A stretch of 64,000 bases of DNA from Malaya genurostris (taxonomy: Eukaryota > Arthropoda > Insecta > Diptera > Culicidae). The notes below the pieces were generated by a model. That model did no database searches, was not told the DNA's origin, and saw only the letters and a list, made by a program, of their open reading frames with translations. The stretch is from assembly GCF_030247185.1 (NCBI RefSeq), contig NC_080571.1, positions 46,727,002-46,791,001 on the forward strand. The letters are read 5' to 3'. Positions 33,170 to 45,600 of the stretch are shown piece by piece. Each line of letters starts with the position of its first letter. Within the stretch, counting starts at the first letter, position 1. Position numbers and translations under genes: made by a program.

Positions 33170-33835
33170 ATGGCTTTAATGTTTTTCAAAATATTCCCCT
33201 AGATGATCAATACACTTTTGCATACGCTTGAACCATTTTTCATAACATGTTTTACACTCTCCTTGATGTATCCCCAAAACATGGTTTTCGAATTCTTCAA
33301 CAGCTTCTTCAGGAGTAATCTACGCAGTTTATTCTTCACGGATGGGAACAAATAGAAGTCGTTAGGTGCCAAGTCAGAACGATACGGTGGGTTGCCCATC
33401 AATTCGACGTTTCGGGTGCTCAAATATTCGATTGTTTAAGCCGACGTGTGAAAGCTTGCATTATCGTGGTGAAAATTGATTTTGTGTCTTGCGTTTGCTT
33501 TCCTCATTTCACGAGACACTCCTGGCAAACAAATGGTAGTCGCATAAGATGGTGCTACACTGCCAAAAGTCAAACAATTGCGAATAATCATAGCACGAAA
33601 ATGTTCACGATTCAATTCCATTTTGCCGAGGCAAAATTTTCAGCAAATAGCGCTCACATGACAGAATGTTCTGAAGATGGTAATGGTGTACCGGGCAACA
33701 CCTAAAGGTCAAGGCTAAATACATAAGTACCAACCTACGTATATGATTTTGCAGTGCCTTCTCACTAATATTTGGTATCCAAAAAACTTTGTTTAACCAC
33801 TCTAATGGCTTTGAGGCGCAAGGTTTCAAGCTTCA
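33170..33835 (-). pseudogene. mariner-like transposase (DD34D), frameshifted relic
   Basis: Minus strand. The 33605-33829 segment precedes ELNREHFRAMIIRNCLTF and KINFHHDNASFHTSA (second catalytic Asp). After a stop it continues with LSTRNVELMGNPPYRSDLAP and NDFYLFPSVKNKLR (third Asp). Spacing is 34 residues, counting the stop. Several frame changes show it is dead. The subfamily differs from the other mariners here. Confidence 0.75.
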
Positions 33836-34089
33836 GAATCAGAACTAATTGGTTCAATTGGCACGTTCCCCTACGCGTTTTATTGAATTTTCTAGTTCAT
33901 TATTCATAATTATCTGTACTGATGGATAATGCTTCCCACGTGATATTCACAACCAATAATGACTTTAAAAAAAATATACTTAAAAAAATAAATAAATTAT
34001 ACTTAAAATTATGATTTCGGTGATATATTTCTTGCAATCAATTGCAATTACAACTTAATCTTGTATACTATTTTTGAACAATCAATGAT

Positions 34090-35330
34090 AGGGAATTTGT
34101 TCGGTTGCCGGCAGTGTTCAGTTGCCGGCACCCCACCGTAACTTTTGACAGAAAACAGGTAGCGTCATTTCGACAAATGTCAAGTGTGTAATAGCAGCAC
34201 GTTCTTTTTATGCCGAATACCAAAGCAAACAGACGCTTGTACTTTTTGCTGCGCTTAAAACAAATTTTAATTGCGTGAAAATCAACAAAAGTTTTCTATA
34301 ACTATTCTTATTGTATCATAAATTGAAAAGCATCAATCGGAAAGGTGAGTGGATTGAATATTTATGAGGTGAAATCGATCTATTCAGTGGCTTAATACCG
34401 GATGCTATCAAAATTTTCGCAACCAAAGTTTTTTTTAGTAATTTTCAAAATGCGTACCGATTTCGATTACCGGCACCCCAAGGTGTTCAGTTACCGATAC
34501 CCCATTTTTTTCGATAAATCGTGAAAAATTATCAGTTATATGCAGAGATGCCAAGTCTGCAACTTTGACTGTAAATTATCCAATTTCTTAGTTAACATGT
34601 AAACCTTTTTTCGTCTAAAGACTTTTTACACACTTTGGAAACTTCGATTGTTTGCAGACATTGGTCAGAAATTACAGACTTTTGAAAATTGGTGCGATCT
34701 TTTCGTTTTTGCTAGCTTAACTTATTGTATTGTCTGGCATCTCGGGCGATATGCAACATGTGGACAACTTGACGGCTTCGATACATCCGTCATATAAGTA
34801 AAAACTTATATGGTTCTCTGGCTCTGTTAGCCATGCGACTTCAAACAAATCGTCCAAGTCAAGAAAAATGAACTTTTATGCACTGATTAATGCCATTGAA
34901 CGTTGCTTAATGGATAAGAAGGCAATAAATTCGACTGCAGCAACGTATTCAATCCCGCGAAGCCGGTGGAAGACCGGCCTAATCAACAAGAAAGGCGCCA
35001 CCATACAAATCATTGGCCAAGGCGGAATCACCATCAGACAATGAAGACTTTTGTCCAAAATGCCTCCGAAAAGAATAAATTTCGTTTTTTCTTTGAATAA
35101 TTGCAGTTTTTACTTATATTTTTCCATTTTTAGCGAAATTTCTTGGGGTGCCGGTAACCGAACACCTTTTTTGAAATGGCCAACATTTATCACTTTACTA
35201 AATTTATAATAAAGTTGTTTCAATCGATTGAATCAAATTTGGTTCTTGTTCAGTTGTTAGCTAGGGACTTTAGCTTTACACTTAGTCAGAGCTTAAAAGA
35301 AAAGGGTGCCGGTAACCGAACAATTTAATA
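34090..35330. mobile_element. Candidate pogo-like element with repeated GTTCGGTTACCGGCACCCC ends
   Basis: The motif GTTCGGTTGCCGGCA occurs at about 34098, 'gttcagttgccggcacccc' at about 34117 and 'gttcagttaccgatacccc' at about 34484. The inverse 'ggggtgccggtaaccgaaca' is near 35145, with a shorter copy near 35305. The block thus has nested inverted ends. It encloses a short frame with a pipsqueak-type helix-turn-helix (34868-35044). Boundaries and target duplication are uncertain. Confidence 0.5.
34868..35044 (+). pseudogene. HTH_psq-type DNA-binding fragment (pogo-like)
   Basis: 58 codons: YALINAIERCLMDKKAINST then AATYSIPRSRWKTGL. Spacing of Ala, Ile, Ala-Ala and the YxIPRS end matches the pipsqueak/CENP-B-type helix-turn-helix at the start of pogo transposases. 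No transposase core follows, so this is a fragment in a decayed element. Confidence 0.5.
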
Positions 35331-35399
35331 GGAATTTGGGTTCTATTCATCTCATGACTAAAAAACGGCTACTTCTAGAAGAAAAGTCACCGTGAGAAA

Positions 35400-36110
35400 A
35401 CTTAGTGCTTCTGATCTGTAGTATGATTCTAGAGCTTAATTTTCACTGAGTCTATTTGGGTCGTCTAGTTCTGATGACTGTAACTTCTAGTGATATAATG
35501 GTATAAATGACGTAACCGACAAAACGGATTTTTTTTTCTTAGCGCTCAATATAGCTACACCGTTTTCAATAAGCGGTGGCTTGTTTGGAAGCTTATGTTG
35601 GGTCATTGATCGAGTTCAAAGTTCAGGTGGATGGTACTTCGGGTTCTGGCGATATAATGGTATAAGTGACGTATCTCAAACAACGCATTTTTTCTTTCCG
35701 ATCATTACTTTAACAAACTTAGACTCACCATTTGAAGGGTTTTATTGCATTATTGATCATGTTCAAAAACCAATTTGCGATCACTTCTGATTCCGGAGAC
35801 AGAATGGCATTAGTGACATTAACGACAAAATGCTCTTTTTTCGTCCTTTGTTTTCTTCGATGGCTGTTCCGATTTCAAACATGCTTCGACTAGTTTGAGA
35901 GATACTATTGAGTCGTGGATCATGTTGAAAGATCGCATGGATGTCACTTCCGATTCCAGAGATATAATGGTATAAGTGACATAACGAACAAAACGCTCAA
36001 TTTTTTCGTAGATGGCTGTATCCGATTTTATCAAGATTTAGGCGATCATCCTAGTGATATTTTCATGATTTTCATGTTTTATTTTTCTAAATTTGCGTTG
36101 ATTTCTTACT
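35400..36110 (+). repeat. ~155 bp tandem units (gatataatggtataagtgacg)
   Basis: The word 'gatataatggtataa' with 'tgacgtaac' and 'caaaacg' recurs at about 35489, 35648, 35797 and 35959, a period near 155 bases. In the 25.4-26.2 kb block the same words appear inverted. No coding potential. Confidence 0.7.
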
Positions 36111-36120
36111 AATCATGATA

Positions 36121-37025
36121 CCTTATGATCAAAAAATAACCGAAATTTTATTAAATATAGCAAAATTTCAATTTTAAATAAATTTCTTTATTATCGCCTT
36201 CAAAGTGCTCTCCTCCTGCGGCAATATATGCATGCCAACGCTTGATCCAATTTTCCATACAAGTTTTATAGGCCGCCGAAGGTATGGCCTTTAGTTCACG
36301 CAGCGAATTCTCTTTTATGGTCTCTATGGTCTCAAAACGCGTTCCCCGCAATGGCAATTTGAGTCTGGGGAAGAGGAAAAAGTCACACGGGGCCATATCT
36401 GGAGAGTACGGTGCTTGGTTGATGAGTTTTTGGCCAAAAACTGACAACCAACGCTGAAATTCAGCTTTTTTAGCACCAGCCGAGAAGCGACGCGTTTCAA
36501 ACCCAAAACATCAGTTGAAATGTGTTCGGCTGATCCATAAGAGATGCCCAACAACACAGCAATCTCTCTAATCGGTACAGAACGATTTTGCAACACGATT
36601 TGCTTCGCCGATTCAATGTTTTCTTCAGTAACAGATGTTGTTGGGCGGCCAGGGATCTCATCATGATCCAAGCTTGTACGACCACCTTTGAAGCGTTTAT
36701 ACCTCTCGTATGCCTGTGTTTTTCCTAGACACGACTCACAGGCCTTTTCTAACATTTTCAACGTTTCGGAACACTTAAATCCATTTGCAACACAAAATTT
36801 GATGCACGCACGTTGTTCTAAATTTTCATCCATTATAAAAATCGCCACACGAAAAATTTTCAACTTCTTTGTATAGACGCCAAACAAAAACTAATCGTAC
36901 GATATGCTTCAAAATTTGACAGAATGTGTATAAAAGTGTTGCCAACGTTGAGAGAATAAAAGTTTACCCATTGGACAAGCGCGGGAATTTTAAAATGAAA
37001 ATTCCGGTTCTTTTTTATCATAAGG
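36121..37025 (-). mobile_element. mariner-like element, core-deleted, ends and TA intact
   Basis: The termini CCTTATGATCAAAAAATAAC and the inverse at about 36998-37025 are flanked by TA (36119-36120 and 37026-37027). The 905-bp element encodes the N-terminal 146 residues of a transposase: ACIKFCVANGFKCSETLKML (first helix-turn-helix), RTSLDHDEIPGRPTT, and VPIREIAVLLGISYGSAEHI. After a frame change it continues with the C-terminus (INQAPYSPDMAPCDFFLFPR, NWIKRWHAYIAAGGEHFEGD). The segment with the first two catalytic Asp is deleted, so it can only have moved with help from a complete relative. Confidence 0.85.
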
Positions 37026-37099
37026 TATATAAGATGTTTCGTATTTTTTATCTTTTCATGATTTTTACGATGTTTGAAATGTTATGATTTTTTCCAATA

Positions 37100-37300
37100 T
37101 CGTGTATTTTAATACCTTCAATCAAATGCACGGAGGTTTCTTTTTAACTTCGGAAAACTGCATAAAAAATCCGCGTAACTTCGAAAATCCGCGTAGAAAA
37201 AGCCGCGTAGCTTCAAAAATTCGAGTAAAAAAACCGCGTAACTTCGGAAGTCTGCGTTAAAAAAACTGCAAAACTTAAGAATTTTTTTTATGCCTAATAT
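37100..37300. repeat. Short tandem repeat 'ccgcgtaacttcggaa'
   Basis: Roughly 27-bp diverged units with 'aaaaaccgcgtaacttcgg'. A smaller cluster of the same words is at 39460-39530. Low complexity, no coding potential. Confidence 0.6.
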
Positions 37301-37689
37301 CTTAAAAATGCATGAAACGTCCAGATCTGGTGTAATCTAAAAAAAAATATTTTTTTAAGAAATCGACTCAGGAAAATTTTGAGATTTCCGAAATCGAAAA
37401 TTATTTATTGATACCTGCAGTATTAGAAATGCATGAAACGTCTAGTGTAAACTAGAAACAATATTTTTTAATTCGAAAATTTTCCAAGTGTCAGAGAGTT
37501 TACTTAAAAAAGTTTTGGGATAACACCAGATTTCGACGTCTAAGGCATTTCTAAGACAAAACAATAAAACAGCGTAGCTTCGTGAATCCGCAATAAAAAC
37601 GTGATTAATCCACCTAGCAGTGAGATGATACCTTTTTTTTGTCAATACGCATGTGTTTTTGCATGGATATTCTTAGGTGTTTTAGTTCT

Positions 37690-38705
37690 CATGACATTAT
37701 TTTAATTATCGTCGTTTTAAACGGCAAATTGAGATTTTAATCACCTATTACCCTGTAATGTCGAAACTGCAAAACATCGAATTTCAATCTTAGCGTGCGA
37801 CAATCGATTGAACATTCCATGAGATGTCGAAGTAAGTTCCACTTTAGAGTTTTTCGTCATTATTTATGGTACTTCCAGAGCCGGTATTCAGGAATTAGCA
37901 TAGCCCAAAATGATTCGAATGGCCATAAATTATTACGCCAAACAATTTACATGAAATTTATAAACTCATCATCTGTAATTCCAGAATCGGATAAAATTCA
38001 CCAATTTTGTATGGGACCTTAAGTCCGGTAATATTTCTTTTTGAAGTTCGATTTGGTCTTTTATGAGAAAATGATTGAGCTTTGAGAATCGATTCGATAC
38101 TGGAACCGGAATTCTAAAATCGGTGTAGCCGAAATCAGTTAAATTCACCTGAGCAGTGTGTAGACATGTTTGAGAAATTGTAGTGCGAATTAAAATTTGG
38201 GGGTACATTCCGAATCCAAAAACGAATACCGCTCAAACTGAAATAAATTTATTTGGTAATCGACTATCCAAATCTGCAAACCCGATAAACCTGATTAATT
38301 TATGGGAAATGGACATTTTTATACTAATCACCCTGCATTTTCTAAACCAGAAGTCGAATCTGACTAAAAAGTAAGAGGTTTTATAGGATTTCAAGACCTC
38401 TCATTTGAATCATAGATGATTCTTAGATTTCATTTGAATCTTAGATCGGTTCAGCCATCTACGAGAAAAATTAATTGCATTATTTTAATTTCGTTTCACA
38501 TATCATCCTGTGGTTTCGCAATCAGAAGTCGGATCCAAACGTAATTCAGGAACCTTGTTTGGGAGTATACGACTTTTCATATGAATCTGAGATTGTAGAA
38601 AACGGTTTAACCATCTCCGAGAAAATTGAGTGAAATTATTTGTCACACACGCATTTGCTGATCTCGACGAACTGAGTCGTATGGTATATGGAAGTCATGT
38701 TCTTC
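37690..38705 (+). repeat. ~150 bp unit repeat with palindromic end, copy
   Basis: Diverged units with 'gaaccggaa' and 'aaatcggt' blocks lead to 'gctgatctcgacgaactgagtcg' and 'gtatatgg' at 38655-38692, as in 1-910. Short frames are interrupted. Confidence 0.6.
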
Positions 38706-39169
38706 CAGCATTTATTGCTGTAAATAGTTTAAATCAATATAATTATGGAATTACTTCCAACTCGATAATGCTGGTATCATCTGGTTTACATATGCCATAT
38801 TCGAAAGATTATGTTGCCAAAAATGAACCGAGCTAAAATTGGTCCGAGGCAAATTGTCATAAAAAAGGATGCTGTACACAGTCTTTTTGGTACTTAGAAA
38901 CAATTATATGTAACAGTATAAAAAATCGTGTTTCATGTTGCTCCCAAGCATTGCTTTTTCATACAGCGCTCAAAATTCCTTCTACTGGAATAAGGCTTAC
39001 ACAAAAATATCGATATCTCCGTTAAAAATGGACGGATTTTAACAATCTATGGCTTGTTGGATAGGTATTACCGAGCGAAATCTAAGTCTGGAAACATATT
39101 CTGTTTTCAAGGTCAAATGTGACAGATACTGTCAAAAAACTGAAAATTTTGACATAAAACTTCGTATAA

Positions 39170-39450
39170 CTCAAAAAGTAAACATCCGATCTCAAAACCA
39201 TTCAATAGCGTTCTGGGTGACGGGGAGACCTTTCATTTGCGACTAGTTTGATCAAAATCGGTCCAGCCATCTCTGAGATCTCGACCTCTTAGTTGACAAC
39301 ACACATACAGACACACACACATACACACACACACAGACATTTGCTCAGTTCGTCGAGCTGAATCGATTGGTATATGACATTCGGCCCTCCGGGCCTCGGA
39401 AAATTTTTCGAAAGTTTGAGCGAATTCTATACCTATTTTTTATATATATA
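39170..39450 (+). repeat. Mosquito-type end repeat with CA microsatellite
   Basis: 'aaaatcggtccagccatctctgag', a (CA) run at 39298-39337, 'gctcagttcgtcgagctgaatcg' and 'cattcggccctccgggcc'. This is the cleanest of the copies in the window. GGCCCTCCGGGCC is itself palindromic. Confidence 0.7.
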
Positions 39451-39559
39451 AAAAAAGGTAAAAACCGCGTAACTTCGGAAATCAGCGAGAAAAAACCTTG
39501 TAGAAAAAAACCGCATAAAACAGCCGCATAAAAATAGACCTCAATGCAACTCATCACTT

Positions 39560-40285
39560 TCCCATATTTTGAGATTTTAATTTTTATGATTTTTAAACTT
39601 TTTTCTTGATATTCTTGTTCTATTTTAAAAATTTTCGTAATATTTTAACGATTGTGATATTATTTACTTTTGCATGTATTTTTTTTCTATCTTCCACTAA
39701 TTTTGTTAATAATTTTTGACTTCTAATAATTTTATAACTTTCGTGATTTCTGTGATTTTATCTATTTTTATGATTTTTTTTATGAGAAGAATTGCTATGA
39801 TGTTTGTAATTTTGTTATTTTTACCGAATTTCGTAAATCCCAAAGAAAAAAAAATTAACTTCGGAAATCTACATTAAAAGATCCACAAAAAACATTTCAG
39901 TGTTAATTGTTGTCATGCAGTGTTTTATTTTTATTCATACTTTTCTTATTTTTACTCTTCTCTTCCGCAATTTAGAAATTTCTATCATATCTATGATTCG
40001 CGTAAGAATCATACACATCGTTCGTTCACGATTTTTGTTATATTCCTGATTTCGCGGCTTTTCATCATTGTGGTAATTTTTGTTTTTTTTTTTTTTGTTA
40101 ATTTTATTATTTTGTTCGTTTGTATAAATATTTCGATTCTTATTGCATCCTTTTTTCTTCTCAATTTTTCACAATTCTCGCAAATTATCATTTATTTTTA
40201 TCATATTTTTTTCATTCGTTGATTTTCATTATTTTTAAAATTGTAAACTTATATACATCGACTGATTTGGAGTTTTATCGGAAGA
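39560..40285. other. Strongly T-rich low-complexity DNA
   Basis: Long T and TTTTA/TTTTG runs; apparent frames encode Phe/Ile-rich peptides (such as 39920-40222) typical of low-complexity sequence rather than genes. Confidence 0.6.
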
Positions 40286-40288
40286 AAT

Positions 40289-40538
40289 GCGGCTTTTTCA
40301 GTTAAATGGAAATAGGCAAACGATTTGTTTATAAAATTGCCCGACGTTTCGACCGTTTTCGATGGCCTTTTCAAAGAAAATTTGGTCTAATCGTTATTGT
40401 CAGTATTGGAAATCAACGAGACTGACAATAACGATTAGACCAAATTTCCCTTGAAAAAGGCCTTCAAAAACGGCCGAAACGTCGAGCAATTTTATAAACA
40501 AATCGTTTGCCTATTTCCATTTGACTGAGAAAGCCGCA
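40289..40538. repeat. 250-bp near-perfect palindrome
   Basis: Arms 40289-40404 and 40421-40538 are inverse complements around a 16-base centre (40405-40420). Each arm carries 'ggaaataggcaaacgattt', 'ccgaaacgtcg' and 'ggtctaatcgttattgtca'. The GGCC-loop-GGCC-GAAACGTC segment resembles the stem II/GAAAC part of the PLE terminus, so this may be an inverted dimer of a PLE-like terminus, with the CUGA part decayed to TTGA. Confidence 0.8.
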
Positions 40539-40549
40539 AAATTCAAAAT

Positions 40550-42433
40550 TGTTGTTGTATTTTTTAAGGATTTGGGCGGAACCAATGAGCCGGAATTGAA
40601 CCAATAAATATAATCTTTACATTTTAACTTGTTTGCCAGTGCTGCGTGTACTCTGCGAAAAAGTTGAAACTTGGTTTTTCAACTGAAAAATCAGGGGAGA
40701 CATTACATCAGAATGATACCGAAATCGAAAGAGTCGAAAATAAGCTTACTCTTACGGGTTCAAGTCTAACGAGTCAAAAACGGAGTGTGACGAAATACTA
40801 TGATGGATGTTTACGATTGTCGTGATTGTTCAGATATTTTGTCACCTTTACTATATTCAGAGTACTATTTTTGTTTCGTTTCTAAAGGTCATATGTCTCT
40901 TCGAACCCGGGTTGACTGCGGTCTCCACTCAGAGTGCTTTGACAACTTTTGTTATTTTTTAATATTATCAAAAATATCATTTGTCGAATTTTCAAAATAT
41001 CATTTCGTTATGAATAGTATTTTTTGGTTGAGTACACAGAAAAAATAAATTTCACTGATGTCCTAATTCCTCATACGATGCAATTCATAAAACCACAATT
41101 TATCAAATGACGGAAAATCTCATATGTAATGACTTAATGTTGGATTAGCATGAATTTTTGCTGGTTTCGCCTGTAATTTGCATTTGGCTAGCAAGTGCGA
41201 ATGTATGAATTTATATGCCATGCAGATGTGTGCTTTTGTGGTTCAATCGATTAACAGACGTACTTTGTGATCCATGGATTTTCAGTTCAAGTCGCCGCTC
41301 TTGCTATCAGTTTTTTTTATTTCATGTCATTAAATTTTCCAATCACACAATATTACATGTTTACATCTTTATGCTACACATTCTAAGCAATATCATTGGG
41401 GGGTTTTCGTGGTGTGATTATTATACAATACAAATCACTAGTGATAACAAGCTGTTACTCAATTTCTGGAATATTTCGAGGTCCGATGATCCATTGAATG
41501 ATTGTTACGAATAATCGTGTTTAGTGGAGTTACTGACACGTGTCTAAGGTGGAATTAAATTAAATTTTGAAGCCATGATTATTTGCCTAACTCAATGTTT
41601 TCACGCATCCTAATAACATGACGGCTTGTTATTCACACACGTGTGAATTTCTCACCAATTAGTAAAATTTGTTTGAACTGGTGCACAGTTTGCTCAACGC
41701 ATGAAGCATTTTAATCAATTTTAATCGGTTGAAATATAAATTTTCCGAATAGCAAACATCCCTCGGCTTCTACACTGTGGGCAGCAAATCAACCTTTTAC
41801 CACGTACAAATATAAATTTCAAGCCTCGTTGGCTCGGTGTACAAGGTTCAACATTTTTCCCAAATCCCTGACGACCTCAAGCTTTGTGTTGGCCTCGCTT
41901 AGTTGGGTTTTCCATTGTAACTGATTTTCCGATTAGTCCATTCACGAACAGAATAGTTCCAACGACGAATGCGTGAGAAAGAGAAACCTGGCCTGTGTGT
42001 GTGTTTGTGCACGTTTGTACAACATATTATATATAACTGGAAGCATCCTACCGAAAACCTGATGAAAAATTACGGTATAACTGAACGAAAGCTTTACCCG
42101 CAGCTGAGTCATTGAAAACAATATTTTATTGCCGTTCGGTGAATCCAGATCCCGGTCGGAACGGGTGGCTATTCATTATCTTCCGTTGGCTCGACCTAAT
42201 GGAGTGGAAACGTTAGACTTTCCACTATTGATAGCAGTTTTGTTTGCTTTATTAAACGGACCTCATTGGTGTTGTTATTGATCGTAATTTTGGTTTCACG
42301 GCGGAAAACCGATGCTAAATTTTATGGAACAAATCGAACCCGCCTGGTGAACCCAAGTAAATAGCATTGTATTTACTCCAATCATAGCACATATTTCAAA
42401 ATTGCTTCCCCTTTGTTTATTTTTCCTTTCTAG
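40550..42433. other. No recognisable gene; upstream intron of the furin gene
   Basis: The segment ends in the polypyrimidine tract and TAG acceptor (42421-42433) before the first visible furin exon. A frame at 41215-41514 overlaps a possible tRNA-like stretch (41229-41292, 'ttcaatcgattaacag' with 'gttcaagtc') that may be a SINE relic. No coding feature is supported. Confidence 0.45.
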
Positions 42434-42649
42434 ATTCTCGACGAATACTACCACTTCGAGCACCGACACGTGCAGAAACGATCGGTGAACCCCTCAGCAC
42501 ATCACCAACGGCGGCTGGACACGGACCATCGAGTTCGGTGGGCGAAACAACAGCGGGCGAAAAGTCGCTCGAAGCGTGACTTTCGGCCCCTCAAGGGGTC
42601 CTACCTGATACAGCTCAATGATCCCAAGTGGCCAGAAATGTGGTACCTG
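42434..42649 (+). CDS. Fur1: Fur1-like exon: prodomain end and mature N-terminus
   Basis: 72 codons in phase 0 after acceptor TTTTCCTTTCTAG. It reads ILDEYYHFEHRHVQKRS: the VQKR-S site corresponds to furin's internal prodomain cleavage site. RSKR-D is the primary autocleavage site that frees the mature enzyme. It ends NDPKWPEMWYL before donor GTGAGT. Prodomain residues before ILDEYY must come from an exon not found in this window. Confidence 0.92.
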
Positions 42650-45600
42650 GTGAGTGATGGATGCTAGCTGAATGGTTCCTATAGAGTGGCTGACTGATTT
42701 CTTCAAATTTCCCTTCCAGAATCGAGGAAATGGTCTAGACATGAATGTGATACCAGCCTGGAAGGAGGGCGTGACGGGGAAAGGTGTTGTGGTGACCATT
42801 CTGGACGATGGTCTCGAATCGGACCATCCCGATTTGGAACATAATTATGTGAGTATACCATGGTTTTGTTTTGAAGGGATAACTAGTGAACAAGTTACAA
42901 ACAAACTATTGGGAAGTGGATTGAACCGAAGTACATACGTTACGGAATAATATTCATCCATCGTCATAAAGATTTTGTTTTTCCGTTATTTTTTTCGAAC
43001 GTGGATTAAAAAACAACTATGGGTTGCATAATCTTCAATTTTTATGTAGTTATTGATATTTATTATAGACTGCAACAGTGTAAATTTTATGTAAAAATGT
43101 AAAAAAAATTAATGAGTTGTTCCTGAGATCTGCGAAAATAACATCCCACTTTAAGCAACTGTCGCAGTCTCTAATTACACTGTCGCAGTCTCTAATATGA
43201 ATACAAGATGTTTCTTGGCGTTATGTAATCATCGGCTTTAACTTATATTTACAACCAATTTCAACGTCATTTTAGCAGTGTAATTTTGCATGTAACCTTA
43301 TCAATGTTCTTCGTCGTTCTCCAATTGGGCCATGCCCTTTAATTACTGATATTATAATTGCAGAAGCGTGTTCTAAATTGAAATAATCATCGAACGCTGG
43401 TTCGGATGGAATTTCCTCTTTAGTATTTAAACAATGCTCGAACAGCCTATTAATTCCTTTATCGATACTTTCAACATATCACTCAATTCAGGAACGTTTC
43501 CCGACATCTGGAAAAAATCATTCATTTTTGCTGCGTTCAAAAAGGAAAACAAATCTGATGTTTCCAATTACCGTGGGATAGTCGCGCTATAAACCGTATC
43601 CAAATGACTTAAAATTATAGTTCTCAAATTCGTTATGCATTAATGCAGCAACTACATCTCTGTAAGTTAACATGAATCTATGCTGCATCGATCTACCTCA
43701 ACAAACTTATTATCTTACACATCTTTCATTATTCGATATCTACAAGTTTGTCAACTAGTTGACGCTGGTATATATACTAATTTCTCCGCTGCTTTCGACA
43801 AAATAAACCATCAAATAACAGTTGCAAAACTCAATAGACTCGGCGAATCACTACTCAAATGGCTAAAGTTTTACCTAGTTGGTCGTGAAATGTCAGTAAA
43901 AATCGAAGACTGCATTACAACATTACAGCAGTCACTTAGGACCGTTTATATTTTTACTCCACCTTAACGGTCTTAACTTATTTTTTAAATGTCACAAGCT
44001 ATCTTTCGCAGACGATTTCAAATTATATTAACTAGTGAAAAAATTGGAAGACACTATATTTTTGCAGTCGCGAACTAGTGCCATGTGTCGTCCTGGCGTG
44101 GATTGTTTTAAACGCATCAAAGTGTTCAGTCTTGTTTACTCGCAAACACTGCTCAAACGTGACAGACATCAAATGAGTTTCATCTCCAGCGGGCTTATCC
44201 TTGGTCCTCAAAATAAGAAATGAAATAAATGGAATGTCCTCTAAAGAAGTTGAAGCAATTAAACCGTATTCTTATAAAGAAGCTTCTCATGAACCACTCG
44301 AGATAATCTCAGCTCTCCGAGAAGGGAATCAAATAAGGAGTGTATCAAAAATAAGCTATCCACATACATTCGTCTTGTACGCATGTACTTGTGATGGTTT
44401 TTTATGCTCAGATTTTTCTGTCAGCTTTCGTTTGTTTACTTGTTTGTGCGGTTGAAATTCTGTGTTTTCAAAATGTCGCGTATTGAAAAGGAAGTGCAAT
44501 TCTGTTAGTTGAAAAATAAATCGGTTTTATTTGTTTTAGACATTGTCAATAGTTGAATCAACTCGAACAATGTTATTGATTTGCGAAAATAATCAAAATA
44601 TACTTACTGATACACGTCATGATCTATTTGAAATAAGTTCGGTATGTTGAGATTCATGAAATAAATATCGTTGTTAAATATAAACAGTATTTTATATTGA
44701 CATGTAATATCATTAGGGCTGGGAAAACCACCGAAACCACCACCTGCTGATTTCAAGTCATGTTAACCAAGGAATAAATTATCATCACGAAATCAGAACT
44801 GATCTGATCTCTAAGTGATTTTGATTTTTGAATGATCATGATCATGTCAAGTCGAGATCAGTAAAGATCTAAATTCGAAAATAATTCTTCTGATTCGATC
44901 GGAAATGATTGATGTAGAAAAACGTTTTCAATCAGCAAAAGTGCCCGGAGGGGCGAGTAAATTAGCGAAATTATTAAATTTACCTAAAATGAGTATTGAA
45001 AGATGATGTCTTCAAACGGTTGAACTAAAGTTATGCACTGATAATTTTAGTCTATTTATATGAGCTTGGGTGCATCAAACGCTGGGAATTGGAATTTTTC
45101 GACGGCAATTCAAACGCGCCATTCAATCGCAGCGCGTTCTGTGTGTTTGAAACCTTTCGCTCCTGTTACTTTTATAAATTGAATTCATGTCAAAAGCGTT
45201 TTATTGCTAATGCATGAACATCATCATCGGTATCAAACAGCTGGAAGTAAAACAGTCTGCTGGAAGTAAATCAATGATCGAATTTGAAGTATAAAATTTT
45301 TACGCATACCTGAAAGATTACGAGATGATCATTCATTAACATTTTCTAATTTGTCACCAAATCGTTTTCATCTTAAATAAGGTTAACTTTATCACCACAC
45401 CGCTGTTAGATAAACACTTGTTATCATAAATTTCTCAAATCGAATGAACACAATTTCACCAAACGCTTTAATCATCGATGTTGTTTTCATTGACATTTTG
45501 AAGCGACGCGAACAGATTTTAACTAAAAAAGTTGTTGATTTTGCATTATTTTGCTTTCAACTGTCTCCGGCATTTGACAGCATTCAAAACAACATATTTT

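Noticed and set aside
40905..40945. tRNA-like B box 'gaacccgggttgactg'
   Set aside because: No matching A box at the right distance.
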